Shown here: positions 24,101 through 35,900 of the stretch, piece by piece | Layout of the letters: the number at the start of each line of letters is the position of its first letter | How positions within the stretch are numbered: position 1 is the stretch's first letter | From: Anarhynchus alexandrinus | Lineage: Eukaryota; Chordata; Aves; Charadriiformes; Charadriidae | DNA length: 64,000 bases | NCBI GenBank assembly: GCA_008711295.1 | Contig: VUYV01000180.1 | Location: 1,512,020-1,576,019, forward strand | Direction of reading: 5' to 3' | Made by a program: the position numbers and the translations under genes | The notes under the pieces: generated by a model | What the model saw: the letters and a program-made list of their open reading frames with translations, nothing else | Databases searched by the model: none | What the model was told of the DNA's origin: nothing

Positions 24101-26246
24101 AAAAATAATCTATCTAAATTACAATCTTAGAATTTCAGAGTTTTGCATTCCAAGAACTCAGGAACTGTTAGCCTTGAAAGTGAAGGCTTCTCCACCGAGT
24201 AGCTGAGAAGCAGCTTTACCAAGAGTGTATATATATCATTCTCTGAAGCTCAGGCAAGGAGAGCTGGTCAGTAACTGCCTTCCTTAATCAAGTTTGTAAT
24301 TCTGGAGAGTCTGCTCTCCCTCCCCAGGGAGTGATACTTTTTATGAGTTGAGATGGAACAACAAAATGCTACTCATACAGTAAGTAACTCTTGCTGCCTG
24401 AATCAAAGAATGACCTTCATGTTGCTTTTCAAAGGGGAAATGTGGTTTAGATATTCAGCTGAAATGGGATGACAGCCAGCATGAATAAATAGGGGAAGAA
24501 AACCAAATCAGAATGTACTATGGGAACGGATTCACATTTTAAAAAATGGAAAATAAAAAAGAAAGGCATAGGATGGAAAATATGCTCCAAATACCCTGTA
24601 AAATCAGAACAAGAGCTACACACTCACAAATTCTGCAGGAGATGAGGTGGAGAAGGAACAGTTAAAACAGTAGTGACCCTGCAGGGCACAGCGTTTGCTG
24701 ATGAGTATCAGCACTGATGACAGGCAGGAGCATAACCTAAAAGCTACAAAATGTATTACTTCTCACTGTTTAAGAAAAACACCTGACAAGGACATTTCAC
24801 GTGCTTTGGCTGTCTCACCCTCTCTGGCATATGGTTATAGATCTGACATCCCAAAGAAATGTAAAAACCTCAGATAAAAAGGGGCAAAGTAACTTTCAAA
24901 AACTTGCAGTGGTAAAAATATACATGGCAAACAGAACTGAGAATTGGTCTAAAAAATATTTTCCTCAGAAATGTCCAGTGCTAAGAAGTCTCTCCATCTG
25001 CAAGGGGAACTACCATTCCTGTGACCAGTACAAGCTGTTTGAAAGGATACTGAAAGGGCATTCCCAATTTCTGATGTTCTTCACAATGTTTTTCCAAATC
25101 TTTGCAAAGTCTATTAGCCTAGGAGATGCCTGTTTTCCTTCTAGGGTCAGTTACAAAGTAGATCATAAACTACTGGATTTAACTTAAAATGTTAATTCAA
25201 GTGCCAAAAGTCTGCATAGTGACCTTAGAGGTTTTCCCTTTGATAGAAACATATGGGTAAAAAAATGTTTCCATATGATGGACTTTTTTCTTTAATTCAC
25301 TTTAAACATCCATGCATTTGCATGCTGGAAACACAAATATTAAGAGAAGTCTAAGACTTTGAAGTCAATTCCCCAAAAGTTAGGAAATATAAAAATTAAG
25401 GTAGCTTATTCAAACTTATATGAGAAAACACAAAGGTCAAAGGATGACAATTGAGAACTCTCAACTATGACTTTTTCAATGTGTCACATTTTTTGTGTAT
25501 TTCATTTTTAGGACTTGAAGGGACCTACTGAAATATGTCATTTGGTCCCTTGTTCTTACTGGCAACACCATTACCTAACCCCTATCACCAATTCATCAAG
25601 CTCTCTGCAGAAAATAGACAGATATTTTGTGTGTAATAATCTTATGGGTAGATGGTTCTCGATCAGCAAGAATCAGCATGAAAAATCTTTGAACCACCCT
25701 GAGGCTGTTTGGTTTTTGTTGCCTGTTTTTCTGTCAACCTACTGCATCAATATTATTAATAGAAAATTTGTAAGCAGAAATCTAAACCACATTGCACATG
25801 GTTCTAAAATAGAAAATATATCAGGGGATTTAGTTTTAGCTTAAGTTCAGTCATCTTTAGGGCTAACAATCTGTATGCGTTCACATTTTAGTCAGTTCTT
25901 ATTGTAGCATGTTAGCAATAATTCCTTACTTAACGTCTATGAAAAGCCTTGCATAGTTTTAAATATGAAAGTCTAGAGTAGTACTTTTCTGAAATGATAT
26001 TGATCTATACCAGCTGTTTTTCTTGAATGTACTGAAGAAACAGTATATGATTTTTTCCCCCCTTGTTGGGTTACTAGATCTTTTTAAGGGTTTCTGTAGC
26101 ACAACCTTAATGTTATAACATTTTGGTGTACGTATGCACTAATAATTCTGAATTAATAACAATCAAAACTGATGAAAAATACACGTAACTGGGATTTTTA
26201 GTTTGATCTTATTCTCACAAAAAGTGCCAGAGTGTTGAGAAACACA
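21122..26246. other. Intron sequence, mostly featureless
   Basis: Part of the 11.4-kb MYO16 intron. Poly-A run near 23428-23445. An old CR1-like piece at 25505-25720 is listed separately. Nothing else recognised; the 128-codon open frame at 24801-25187 and the 109-codon one at 25515-25844 lack domains. Confidence 0.5.
25505..25720 (-). mobile_element. Old CR1/L3-like LINE 3' end, tentative
   Basis: The plus strand reads TAGGACTTGAAGGGACCTAC, then TCATTTGGTCCCTTGTTCTT, then a run that parallels the reverse complement of the last ~200 bp of old CR1/L3-type LINEs. Similarity fades after about 25720. Judged by eye. Confidence 0.5.
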
Positions 26247-27005
26247 TGACCAGGTGTTGTCCAGGTGTTCGCAGTTGTGGGGCTGCTGGAGTTGTTTCCA
26301 TGGGAAAAGGCCAGGGAATGTCCCGTGTGGACCACAGACGGTTCTAGTCGTCTCCAGCAGACCCACAACAGGACACAGCTAAGCCTGTCAGCCAAGTGTG
26401 GCACCCCTGTGAAAAGGTATTTAAGGAAGGGTAGAAAACAGTGGACAGAGAGACAAAGAAGGAACAAAAAGAGGAAGAAACATCTGAGGGAACACCAAGG
26501 ACAGTGAAGAAGGAGCGGGAAGAAGTGCTCCAGATGTCGGAGCAGAGATTCCCTGCAGCCCATGGAGGACCCATGGCGAAGTAGAGGGACATTCCTGAAG
26601 GAACTGTGTCCCTGTGAAAAACCCACTCTGGAGCAGAGGAAAAGTGTGAAAAGGAAGAAGCGGCAGAGCGAAACTGCTATGTGTTGACTGTAGCTCCCCC
26701 ACCTCCTTGCACTGCTTGCGGGGGTAGAGGAGTCTGGAATAAATGAGGGAAGACAAGCCTGGGAAAGGGGGAGGAAAGGTGTTGTTTTAATGTTTATCTT
26801 TCTGTTTCTCACTACCTGAATCTATTCCAATTTGCAGTTTTCCCCAAGTCGAGCCTGTTTTGCCTGTGACAGTAACTGGTAAGCAATCTTCCCGTCTTTA
26901 TCCCAACCCACGAGCTTTCTAATCCTCTGCCTCTGTCCTGTCCAGGAGGAGGAGTGAGTGAGCAGCTGGGTGGGAGTTTGGCTTTTAGCCAAGACTAACC
27001 CACCA
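26247..27005 (+). mobile_element. Solo LTR of an avian endogenous retrovirus
   Basis: About 759 bp starting TGACCAGGTGTTGTCCAGGT and ending AAGACTAACCCACCA, flanked on both sides by CACA (26243-26246 and 27006-27009), consistent with a 4-bp target duplication and TG...CA ends. The 3' part (GTTTCTCACTACCTGAATCT, TTCCCCAAGTCGAGCCTGTT, then GACAGTAACTGGTAAGC) matches the form of LTRs I know from bird endogenous retroviruses. A TATA-like box (GGTATTTAAGG) lies near 26416 and an AATAAA at about 26739. There is no internal viral sequence, so it is a solo LTR left by recombination. The 204-codon minus frame across it is antisense noise. Family assignment and the exact 5' end are uncertain because the duplication is short and low in complexity. 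Confidence 0.75.
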
Positions 27006-27848
27006 CACAAGAATTTATGTATAATTCCAAATTACTTTAAATTTTAAACTAAAATAATTTTGGATGTATCTTCCTATCACATTCTAAATTACTGTACAGA
27101 GTCAGTCTTACTGTAAATTTCTCCTTAATCCTTTGCCCACTACTTTTCTGAATCAGCTTTTCCTGCACATGTTATTTCCTTTATGTTGTTAACTGTTGGC
27201 TTCAGGGAAATTCTCCTCATTATAGTAATTTATGAGTTCACTGTTTCTGGCTAATGTTAAAAACTGTTTTCAGTGTAGGATTTTGTACTAACCCTTAGCT
27301 TCTACTTTTTTTTTTATTTTATTTTACCTAGGCTGCAAGGCAGAAAAAGGAATTTATTCCTTCTACTTTGCAGCTGAAAATTAAGGTTTGATCCATTTAG
27401 TAGTAAGAATTTAATGAACCGTGGTCTATTTTTGTGAAATCTGCACAATATTTTAACTAATTTAAACCATAAAAAACTACCTAATGGATAGAACTTGAAC
27501 ACTATTTTGGCTCTATATATAATTTTCTGAGACACTTGAATATGATCCCCTTAATGTTCAGAGAACAAAACAGATCCACACAGCTTGAAATACTATAAAA
27601 GATTTTGATTAAGTACATGAAATCTCCATTGCCATCAAAGATCAATAACCTTTAACCAGCTATTTTAAATTCATTTACCCCACAGAAAGTGAATTTTCAA
27701 AACCAAAAAGAATGCTTTGTAGAAAAGCAATAACTATTTTTTTCTTTTTCTGTACCTGTGCCATAGTAGAAAAAGAAAAGTCATCTGTATCTTCAGGTAG
27801 ATATGTTATTTAAATATAGTCATTCTTAAAAAAATTCACAACAGATGG

Positions 27849-27891
27849 TTTTCTTTTGTTTTGTTTTGTTTTTTGTTTTTTGTTTTTTTTG
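27849..27891. repeat. TTTTG-type simple repeat
   Basis: Runs of T separated by single G (TTTTGTTTTGTTTTG, then longer T runs), about 43 bp. It reads as a CAAAA-type A-rich run on the other strand; no LINE or SINE body was seen beside it. Confidence 0.85.
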
Positions 27892-27983
27892 TAATAACAT
27901 GCTAGTCCATAAACTCTCACTGTACAATAGACAAAAAAGATATTATTTTGTTTTCAGATGTGTAGGATACTTAGACAGATCTT

Positions 27984-27998
27984 AAAAAAAAAAAAAAA
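27984..27998. repeat. Poly-A run
   Basis: 15 A residues. No retroposed body could be recognised upstream. Confidence 0.9.
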
Positions 27999-28657
27999 GT
28001 AGTAGTAAATATCCAGATACTGTTTTCTCAGATTAAATAACAACGCTGATGTTCTTGGAATACACAGTTATCCTACTGAAAGCTGAAGCTGAGATCTTGG
28101 AGGACAAAAGGGAACACCTCTTTTTTGGAAACAAATTACACAGTGAATGTGTCACCTCCTGTCACTTGTCAAATAGGGAACCAAGAAATATCTGTCACTC
28201 ATTTGTAGTTTATATCTGAGTCATCTAATCCACTATGCAACTAAATACTACCCAAGGAAGTAAACAAAAATGTTGCATTCTTCAACACATTAAATATTTA
28301 AAATAGCCTAAAGGAAAAGGAGGAAACATAAGGATCATATGCCATAATCAGAGTTTCACCAACACAATTCTACAGTAGAACATTCTGCCTCTAAAAACAG
28401 AGAGAAAACACTAGCAGTCATTTAAAGTTCGATATTTTAAAAAATAGCATTAATACAACAAAAGCTTTGCCTTAAAACATAAAGCTGATATTAATCTAAA
28501 TAAAGGTTACAGAAAGTGCCAGGTGGACTTTCTCAATTATTCCAATAAGCAACCAGGTTCAGAATAAAACAGGACAAACAGCGAAATAAATACCCTTTTC
28601 ACACTTCCTATTATTTTCATTTCACCTCTGGAGGGAGAGACTCCCTGGAGGTAAAAA

Positions 28658-28885
28658 ATGAAAGGACAAAAGTGCACAAGTGTAAGTTGTAACAAAATTC
28701 CAACTGAAAAGAATACGAAAAAAAATTACATGAAGGTGGCTTAGCACTGGAATGGGAGCCCAGAGAGATTACAGAATCTCCTACAAAATGGCTCTGGGTA
28801 ACCTGGGCTACTCTCAGTTGGCCTTGCCTTGGCAGGTCATTGCAGCAGATGGTCTCCCCACCTTATTTTTCAAAGTCCTTAAATG
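28658..28885 (+). mobile_element. Old CR1 LINE 3' end
   Basis: Degraded but followable. Near 28660 AATGAAAGGACAAAAGTGCA corresponds to the NERTKGH block of CR1 ORF2, then TGGCTTAGCACTGGAATGGG and CCCAGAGAGATTACAGAATC correspond to the RHWNRLP and EVVESP region. GTAACCTGGGCTACTCTCAG and GCAGATGGTCTCCCC correspond to the 3' UTR. Much more diverged than the copies at 7549 or 57613. Confidence 0.65.
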
Positions 28886-28960
28886 TCATGACTTTCTTTT
28901 CATAGCAAAACAAGAAGACCAGTAACATGCAAAGACAATGATACCTTGGTGCAGAACAAA

Positions 28961-28996
28961 TTTAAATTTAATTTAATTTAATTTAATTTAATTTAA
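28961..28996. repeat. TTTAA microsatellite
   Basis: About seven pentanucleotide units (TTTAA)n, 36 bp, nearly perfect. Confidence 0.95.
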
Positions 28997-29638
28997 AGTG
29001 TTTTCCTAGTGGCTGGTCAAATGAGTAACCCTCTGCTCTCTAGTCACCGTATTTCCAAGAACACCACTAATGGTAATAGCAATTTAGACACCAAAGCTAG
29101 TGTATAGGCACCTACATACAGACCTGTAAACTTAAATATCATAACTAAAAACTGAATCCCATTCTATGTAGCAGACTTGTATGTCTCAGCTAGACATTCT
29201 GGGCTCCCTTGGAAAGAAGCGTGCGTTCATATAGTAATTCAGATGGCCCATTACAGATACCTACCTTCGAAGCATGTCTTTTGCTCTAAGGATGGTTCGC
29301 TCTAGAGTGACTACCAGACACTTGATTTAGACAAAACAACCCAAATAAAGTCCTGGAGCTCAGGAGCATGCTAGGCTTCTGAGTGCTCCTAGTACATGAT
29401 CAAATATCATGTAGTTAATCTATTTCCACTACTTTGCTAAATATGAAGTCAGATGTTGCATTTTCCCTTCCATCCTTGATTAGGGATATCTTAAATGAAG
29501 CTTATAGTACACTAGAATTATTACTTAACACAGAAGATGCTCTTAACATACAGAGGATATGTACCTCAACTTGTTTTCTCTTAGGTAAGTAAAGTCTGCT
29601 TATTGCTCTCTTCAATCAATAATTAGTTTCAGTATACA

Positions 29639-29686
29639 ATGTAACATCAGTGACAGAACATAATGTAACATCAGAGAAAGCCCATT
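29639..29686. repeat. 24-bp tandem duplication, partly diverged
   Basis: AATGTAACATCAG occurs twice, 24 bp apart, and each copy closes with CAT. The second half of the unit has diverged. Confidence 0.7.
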
Positions 29687-31314
29687 TTTGGACAGAAAAG
29701 GAGTATTTTAATGAAATACACAGAATTTCATGTAGACTTTAGTAATATAATCTTCATACAATGTCCTGATGAGCTATATTCCATAACAACAATAAAGTAT
29801 ATATGAAAGCTCTCAGACAGTTGTTAGAAGATAACTTACTTTGCACTTGTGATAATCCCATGGCCTAACAGATCACTTACAAACAGAACTCAAAGAACTA
29901 ATTTCAGTAAATAAGTAAAAATATTTTAAAATACATAAATATTAAATGCATCTAAGGCTATTGTTATCACCTATGGCTCCAGGCCTTCCCCGGATTAAAT
30001 TAGTTCATCTTTGACAATGAAGAGGGAGTTCACTCACTAAGATCTGTAGTGCAGTGTAGTTCACAGCTGCAGTGAACCACCACAGCGATGAAATCTGTAA
30101 GAAATTATAGATACACAAGACTTCTAAGAGCTTTAATGTCCCCAATTAACAAAGTTTTCCGTAGCATTAAAGCTACTTGTTCCAATCATTGTTTCATCAA
30201 AGTAAATGGATAGATTCTTATTTTCTTGTTAGCTGAGCCACAAGGCACTTGATTATATTTTTCTCTGTGAACTCTGCAATTAGAGCCAATGATTAGAGTA
30301 TAGTCTATTTTACACAGCAATCTCTTCTTAATGTTGTAAACCAGGCTGCACATCTGAATGGAGAATATTAAGGAAACCTTTTAGGAATGCAGGTAAGTAC
30401 AGAGAATGGGGAAATGTGCCTTATACATTGTATTTTAAGAGTGAGACTGTTTCACAGCTCTACAGGCTGAAGACGGTATTTGCTATAGGATCAGCTAATG
30501 CTCTTGCACAACAAGATTTTTGGCCATGGCATTGCTCTGTGCTGGGGTACGCATACATAGGTGTGCATGGGGACTACTGCAATGATGAGGGCTTCATGAG
30601 CAGTCCATAGAGAAATGTTTAGTCTGGGCAATTCAAAGTAATTCATACTTATCCAGACAGCTTTATTTGCTTCAAGGATTCCTTCTTCAATTACTATTAG
30701 CCATGGCAAGCGATACAAATATTTCAGAATATACCAATTAAATTTTAAAAGCTTAGTGCGAAATAAGGGTACTTCGAGCTGCCTATTGTTACAAAGTTGA
30801 TGGGCATTTTGTCATTGATCACCCAAATATTAGTATTTCACACAGTACTGCAATTAAGGGGTAGGACTGATCTACACTAACAGTCTAAAATTAAGACTGA
30901 TAAACTACTACTTGTCAACTGAAGTTCTTATTAGTCAGCAGAAAGAAACAGCCCTGGAAGTCAGTTCTCCTCACCTAGTCAGGTTAGGAAGAGCTGAAAC
31001 GATACATGCATTTCCTATTTCTCTCTACTGACCAAAAGAAAAGGTCTGGATGATTAGCTTCAGGTTTATAGATCTAAAGTTAGTAGAGGTAGATCTCACC
31101 GTCATAATGTTTAGTTTTTTTCTTTGGAAACTTCCCACATTCACAGAATCATTGTTTAGTGAGGAATGGTGCCTCTCCTATCTACCAGAAAAGAGGTAAC
31201 ACTGATAACATTAGACTCATAAAAATCTACTGTTCCATATAAGTTCTTTCAATGTAGACACCTTGCCAAGAAACTAGTAAATCTTATTCTTTTTTTTTTT
31301 TTTCCCCCAAATCT

Positions 31315-31315
31315 N
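31315..31315. other. Ambiguous base N
   Basis: Single N shortly after a T run and CCCCC stretch; likely a sequencing or assembly ambiguity at a homopolymer. Confidence 0.98.
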
Positions 31316-32494
31316 TGCAACCAAAAAGAGAGACAAACCAAGGAAAGAGGAAGCTTTTTCTGTCAGATCTGCATTAATAATTGCAAGTAAGCAGATTACA
31401 TCTTGTTGTATGCTACATGCTTGTTGCATGCTGCATGTTAAATATCACATCAACCAAAGCATTTGGAGCATTTAGACTCCAAATATCTGCATTTTGCAAG
31501 GCAATCGAGTTTTTAGAAGCTAATACCTGTCTTGCCATTAGAAAAATCCAAAACCAAAGTTCATGAGCTCTAAAGACATTGCCAATGACAAAGGCGGGAA
31601 AATTATGAAATATACCTGTGTAATACACTGTATGTGCTATGGACTAACAGTATAGGACCTGACACTGAGTGTGATTTCCTTGCCACTCTAAGTTAACTTC
31701 TCTTTTAAGTGTTCATTGACAGGATATAACTTAACTTAGTTTATGTTAAAACAGATTTCTTATGTGGAGGTGATGTTGAAATTATACATTTTTATGTTAC
31801 TGCTCATTATTTCTACTTAATACGTTTTCATCAGTGTTATGATAAGCCACACACAATGTTAAGGCAACCTATTGTAGTCAAAAGCAATGGTAGAAATCTC
31901 ACTTCAGAACCCTTTTCTAAGTTTGGATCTGGTGAATAACAAACCCTTTTTTTCAATACAGGCCTGTCATCTATAACATATTAAGCATACTTCACAATAG
32001 AAATTGAGCTACAGTATTTTCTCAATACAAAACAAAACCAATACTGATATTTTTGCATAAGTGATAAAGTTTCATATACATTTCCATTCAGATGATTTGC
32101 AGAGATTTATTTATTTAACGGTCTGTCACTGGAAAATATATACTCTGAAGCTATACATAATTCAAAATGTGAACAAAATGTGAAACCTGATCCTCACACT
32201 GTTAAATTAATTGTTTTAAAAGCTTCTGCATTTCTTTGAATTCACATGCTAACATCTCCATATGAATGGGCAAAAGCAGATCTGACAATGACCGCTGCCA
32301 CTAAAGTTTGTTAGTTGTTCCAATCCTAACGCACTGAAAACTTTTGTGACTCCAAATCATCTTCCTCCTCTTCATCTCCAAACTAATATAGTTCCACTGG
32401 CTCCAGTGCTGACTTATGTCAAACCAATATCCATCCTTTTTGTTTTTAAGTCATGTTCAATAAAAACACTCCAGAAGCTGAAGAGCTGACTTAC

Positions 32495-32603
32495 CGTTTT
32501 CTTCTAAGTACATCAGAAGGATGCTGCTAGATTCAGTCCCTTCTATGGCATAATCAAGTGCAATGTTTCCATTAACATCTTGCAGCAGCACATTTGCTCC
32601 AGC
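32495..32603 (-). CDS. MYO16: MYO16 internal exon (ankyrin repeat continuation)
   Basis: 109-nt exon, 36 codons plus one base, phase 0 in and phase 1 out. The acceptor is CTTCTCTGTAG and the donor GTAAGT. It begins [13 protein letters not shown] and ends [12 protein letters not shown] followed by a split glycine codon. The first residues complete the ankyrin loop begun by the previous exon, which ends VLLLLL, so the two exons together form one repeat. The stretch [12 protein letters not shown] is the degenerate helix typical of this part of MYO16. No stop or frameshift is seen. The split codon is completed by GT at the start of the next exon, which confirms the junction. It sits between introns of 31.2 kb upstream and 11.4 kb downstream. 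Confidence 0.95.
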
Positions 32604-34987
32604 CTACAGAGAAGAATTTAAAACATTTCAGGATTTTGTAGTGAAATCTCAAAACAGTACCGGTGTTCCTATACATTTCCCATTTAAAAACGTTTCAAAA
32701 CTGGGGTTCTTAGATAGCAGGCTAATTATAACCTCAACCAAACCAAAGCAAACCACACAAAAAAGCAAAGACAAAATAAAGGACTGCTGAATGTCAAAAA
32801 GGGCTGGCTTTGCTTGGGACAGCTGACACTGTTGCCACCCTATCTGTCCAGCCTGCCTTGACTGCACAGATGTCTGAGCTACTCATCAGTGAGTTTTGGA
32901 ACCACCGCCATTCGCAGCACAGCATTTTAAAGTCAAGTAAGCTGTCACCGATTACAGTCTGCCTTAAAACACAACAGAGTAAACAGCAGTGGTTCAAAAG
33001 CTGACTGACAAGCAACACAGACACTCATGCAGTAGGGATGGGTAGACAGCTGGCAGGGGTAACCTTGTCAGCTGGCCCAACCTCTCATGGCCTCATCCAT
33101 CAATCCAACCTCAGAGATCCATCCCTCACTAAATAAAATTGCCATTTGTCACCAACTGGAGACAATGAAAGTGAGCTTGATGATTTCAGCTGTAGTCCCT
33201 AAAGAAGCCAACCTGACATTTCTATAAGTTTCATTCAAAATTCAGTACAAAAGACAGATAACTAAAAGAAGCCATTGGGGCGGGGGGAGGATGGGAATAG
33301 GTTAATAAGAAGCTTGAAAATAAACCACGAGCACAATAGGAAAACCTGTATTTTATATATTAAAAAGTGTTAGTGTAAGAATTTAGACTATGAAGGGCAA
33401 TTTTAATTTTTATTTTTTTTTAATAAGAAAGCTCTCCTCTTACCCTTGAAAATATTATAAATGTCTGGTGGACATAAAAGTTTACATTACAGTGAAATGT
33501 CATGTATCTTCTTTAAGAGGCCATAACACTAATTCATTTCAAGTGTTCTCTCTTTGGCTTTTAACTGCAAGGAATTATGAAATAAAAGTTATCTCTGGTA
33601 AATTTAATTACTTTTTTTACCAGCTTGTATGATAAAAAGTTTAGCTAATAAAAATGAGAGGTACCAAGGACAGCCTTTCTTAAAACCACGGCAGCAGAGG
33701 TCAACTGTAATAAGGAATTATTAATAGAAGGTAAGACTGCCTCTTTCAGGAGCTTACTCTGTAAGTACTGTATTAAAGAAAAACTCATAATGGGCTCAGC
33801 TCCTGGCTTAGAGTGAAATATGACATGAAAAAACAGCAAATCCATGTAGGCTTCATGTCTTCAGATTTAAGGTGTTGAACCTGGACTGCTAGTCTGAGGT
33901 GATCTCCTGGTTTCCCATCATAGTGATGAGGGGACAGACAGGCATCAAAGGATGACTCACCTTGGGTATCTCAAGCACCTCAGGGATCCTACTAGACCAT
34001 ATCCTATACAGCAAAATAACCTATCCTGCTACAAAGTATATTACTTTCTTTTAGTGCCTGTCTTGCTGCACTGACAGTAAGGGGAACATAGACAGGAAAT
34101 TTAGATTAGATGCATATCTTTTAATTGGTAAATGAGATTAGATGAGAGGAGTTGACTCTCATGCTTAGTGAAAAGGAATAGAAGGAGACTTACAAGGAAA
34201 GAAACTTACAAGGTATAAAAGGTTATATTCATTATAATGCCATGAGAATAAATTTTTTCTTCCCTGTCCTGCCAAACAAAATTAAAAAGATGATCAAAAA
34301 TCAAATAAAGGATGGATTTGAAGATCATAATATCTTTGCAGAATGGTTTAACAACTATTTATGGCACTTGTTCCACTACTAGGAAGCATGATTTTTGTTT
34401 GCTTTGCTTTCTACTCACTGACCCATAAGAGTTTGCTGGTGATGGTAGAATCAAGGAAGTAACACATTTTCATATCTAGTTGACTTGCATACAATAAAAA
34501 AGCACAAAGTCTTCGAGGTATCTATCCTTCCCTGCACATAAATAACCTCCAAACAATGTCAGAAGATGGTCAGGAGGATAATAATAAAACAAACCTACAT
34601 ATATTTTCTTCCTTGTTAAGAAACCAAAAGACCTTTGACATATTAAATTCAGGAAAAGTAGGATAATTAACATGGTCAGCAGCACACTTCATTCCTTTTC
34701 TAAGATGTAATGTGACTGAAAGAATGATATAACATGGAATTATTCAGCTCCAAGTAATTTTTATTGGGTAGGTCTATATTATTTCACTTCTTAACAAATG
34801 TTCGCAATGAGCTGCTCCCAAACAGAAGGTCGAGTTTGGTGAAAGCTGTGGCAGCAGAGGTAGGAGAAGTTCTCAGAATTCAGGTAAAGAAGCAATTCTG
34901 GACAACGGTACACATTTAAAAGTAGTATCTTGCTTTAAAAATAAATATTTTGCAGTTTTTAATAATAAGTATTTTTAATATAGTGTT

Positions 34988-35345
34988 TCATCCCTGCCTC
35001 CCAGTTTTGTATCCTCTGTGAACTTACTGAGGATGTGCTCTGTCTCACTGTCCGGGTCATTAACGAAGACCTTGAACAGGACTGGACCTACTCACTATTT
35101 ACTTGTGGGGTACACTATTACTGAATTGCCTCCAGCCAGAATTTGTGCTGCTGTTCACAACCCTGTTGGCCCGGGCCACTGGCCACTCAGCCGCTCACTG
35201 CCTACTTACCTAACCCATCCTTTGTCTATGAGGATGCCATGGGAGCCAGTGTCAAATGCCTTACTAAAATAGAGGTAAATGACATCCACTGCTCACCACT
35301 CACCAAGCTAGCTGCTTCATTGGAGAAGGCTGTTTGACTCGTCTG
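34988..35345 (-). mobile_element. CR1 LINE internal fragment (reverse transcriptase)
   Basis: On the plus strand, CATCCCTGCCTCCCAGTTTT, GTCATTAACGAAGACCTTGA, ACAGGACTGGACCTACTCAC and GATGCCATGGGAGCCAGTGT form the reverse complement of the CR1 ORF2 segment around the catalytic FADDTK region and upstream. Both ends of the LINE are missing. Moderately diverged. Confidence 0.85.
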
Positions 35346-35549
35346 ACTTCAGCAAATCTAATTTTAAGACCTGTACCAAATGTTTTAAGAATAGCCACAA
35401 ACACTGTGATTTGTGAAGTCTCTTGCTGGCTATAAAACAAGTTTTGCATCAAGGAATTTTACTTAATTTATTGGCCAACTAACAAACTTTTAATTACTGA
35501 TTCTGATACTGAAAAATAGAAACAGGCAAACAAACAAACACTTAGAGAA

Positions 35550-35900
35550 CTACACTTGGACTCCTCTCCAGACACTGTTCCTCACCCTTCCCATCTCCAA
35601 TCCCCTTGCTGCCTGCACACTACACCTGCAGTTGGGAGTGCAGGAGACTGGGGTTAGCACGTTGTGGTTCCTCTTCTTTGGTGGCTCCTTGTTTCTTCCT
35701 CCACTGCTTTGGCATAAGGTCCTTCACTGGCCACAGCCCTGCTGGAGACATAACTCCCGCTGAGTCCTCTACTCAGTCCCTGCAGTTCTTTTGCTCCAGC
35801 CTAGCTTGCAGCCCTGCCACTGCCGGCATCATGTGGGTTATGCCCAGTACCAAACTCCAGTGTGCTTTAGAAAGAAAGCCATTCTAGGTATAGAACGGTG
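35550..35900. other. GC-richer unidentified segment
   Basis: About 350 bp richer in C and G than its surroundings, with open frames of 93 and 98 codons on the plus strand and no recognised domain. Its content (CTGCAG, CTCCAGCC, GCCCTGCC words) looks like a transposon untranslated region or LTR piece, but I cannot match it to a family. Confidence 0.25.

Larger units (their letters stand above)
27006..32494. other. Intron sequence with simple repeats
   Basis: AT-rich intron holding a T/G-rich run (27849-27891), a poly-A (27984-27998), an old CR1 end (28658-28885), a TTTAA repeat (28961-28996), a small 24-bp duplication near 29639-29686, and an N at 31315. No gene recognised. Confidence 0.55.

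Noticed and set aside
24801..25187. 128-codon plus-strand open frame.
   Set aside because: No domain or exon signals; expected by chance in 64 kb.
26198..26812. 204-codon minus-strand open frame.
   Set aside because: Antisense to the solo LTR, no domain, Ser/Leu/Phe-rich. Explained by LTR composition.
27849..27998. T/G run and poly-A as tails of processed pseudogenes.
   Set aside because: No coding body, SINE body or target duplication could be seen next to either run.
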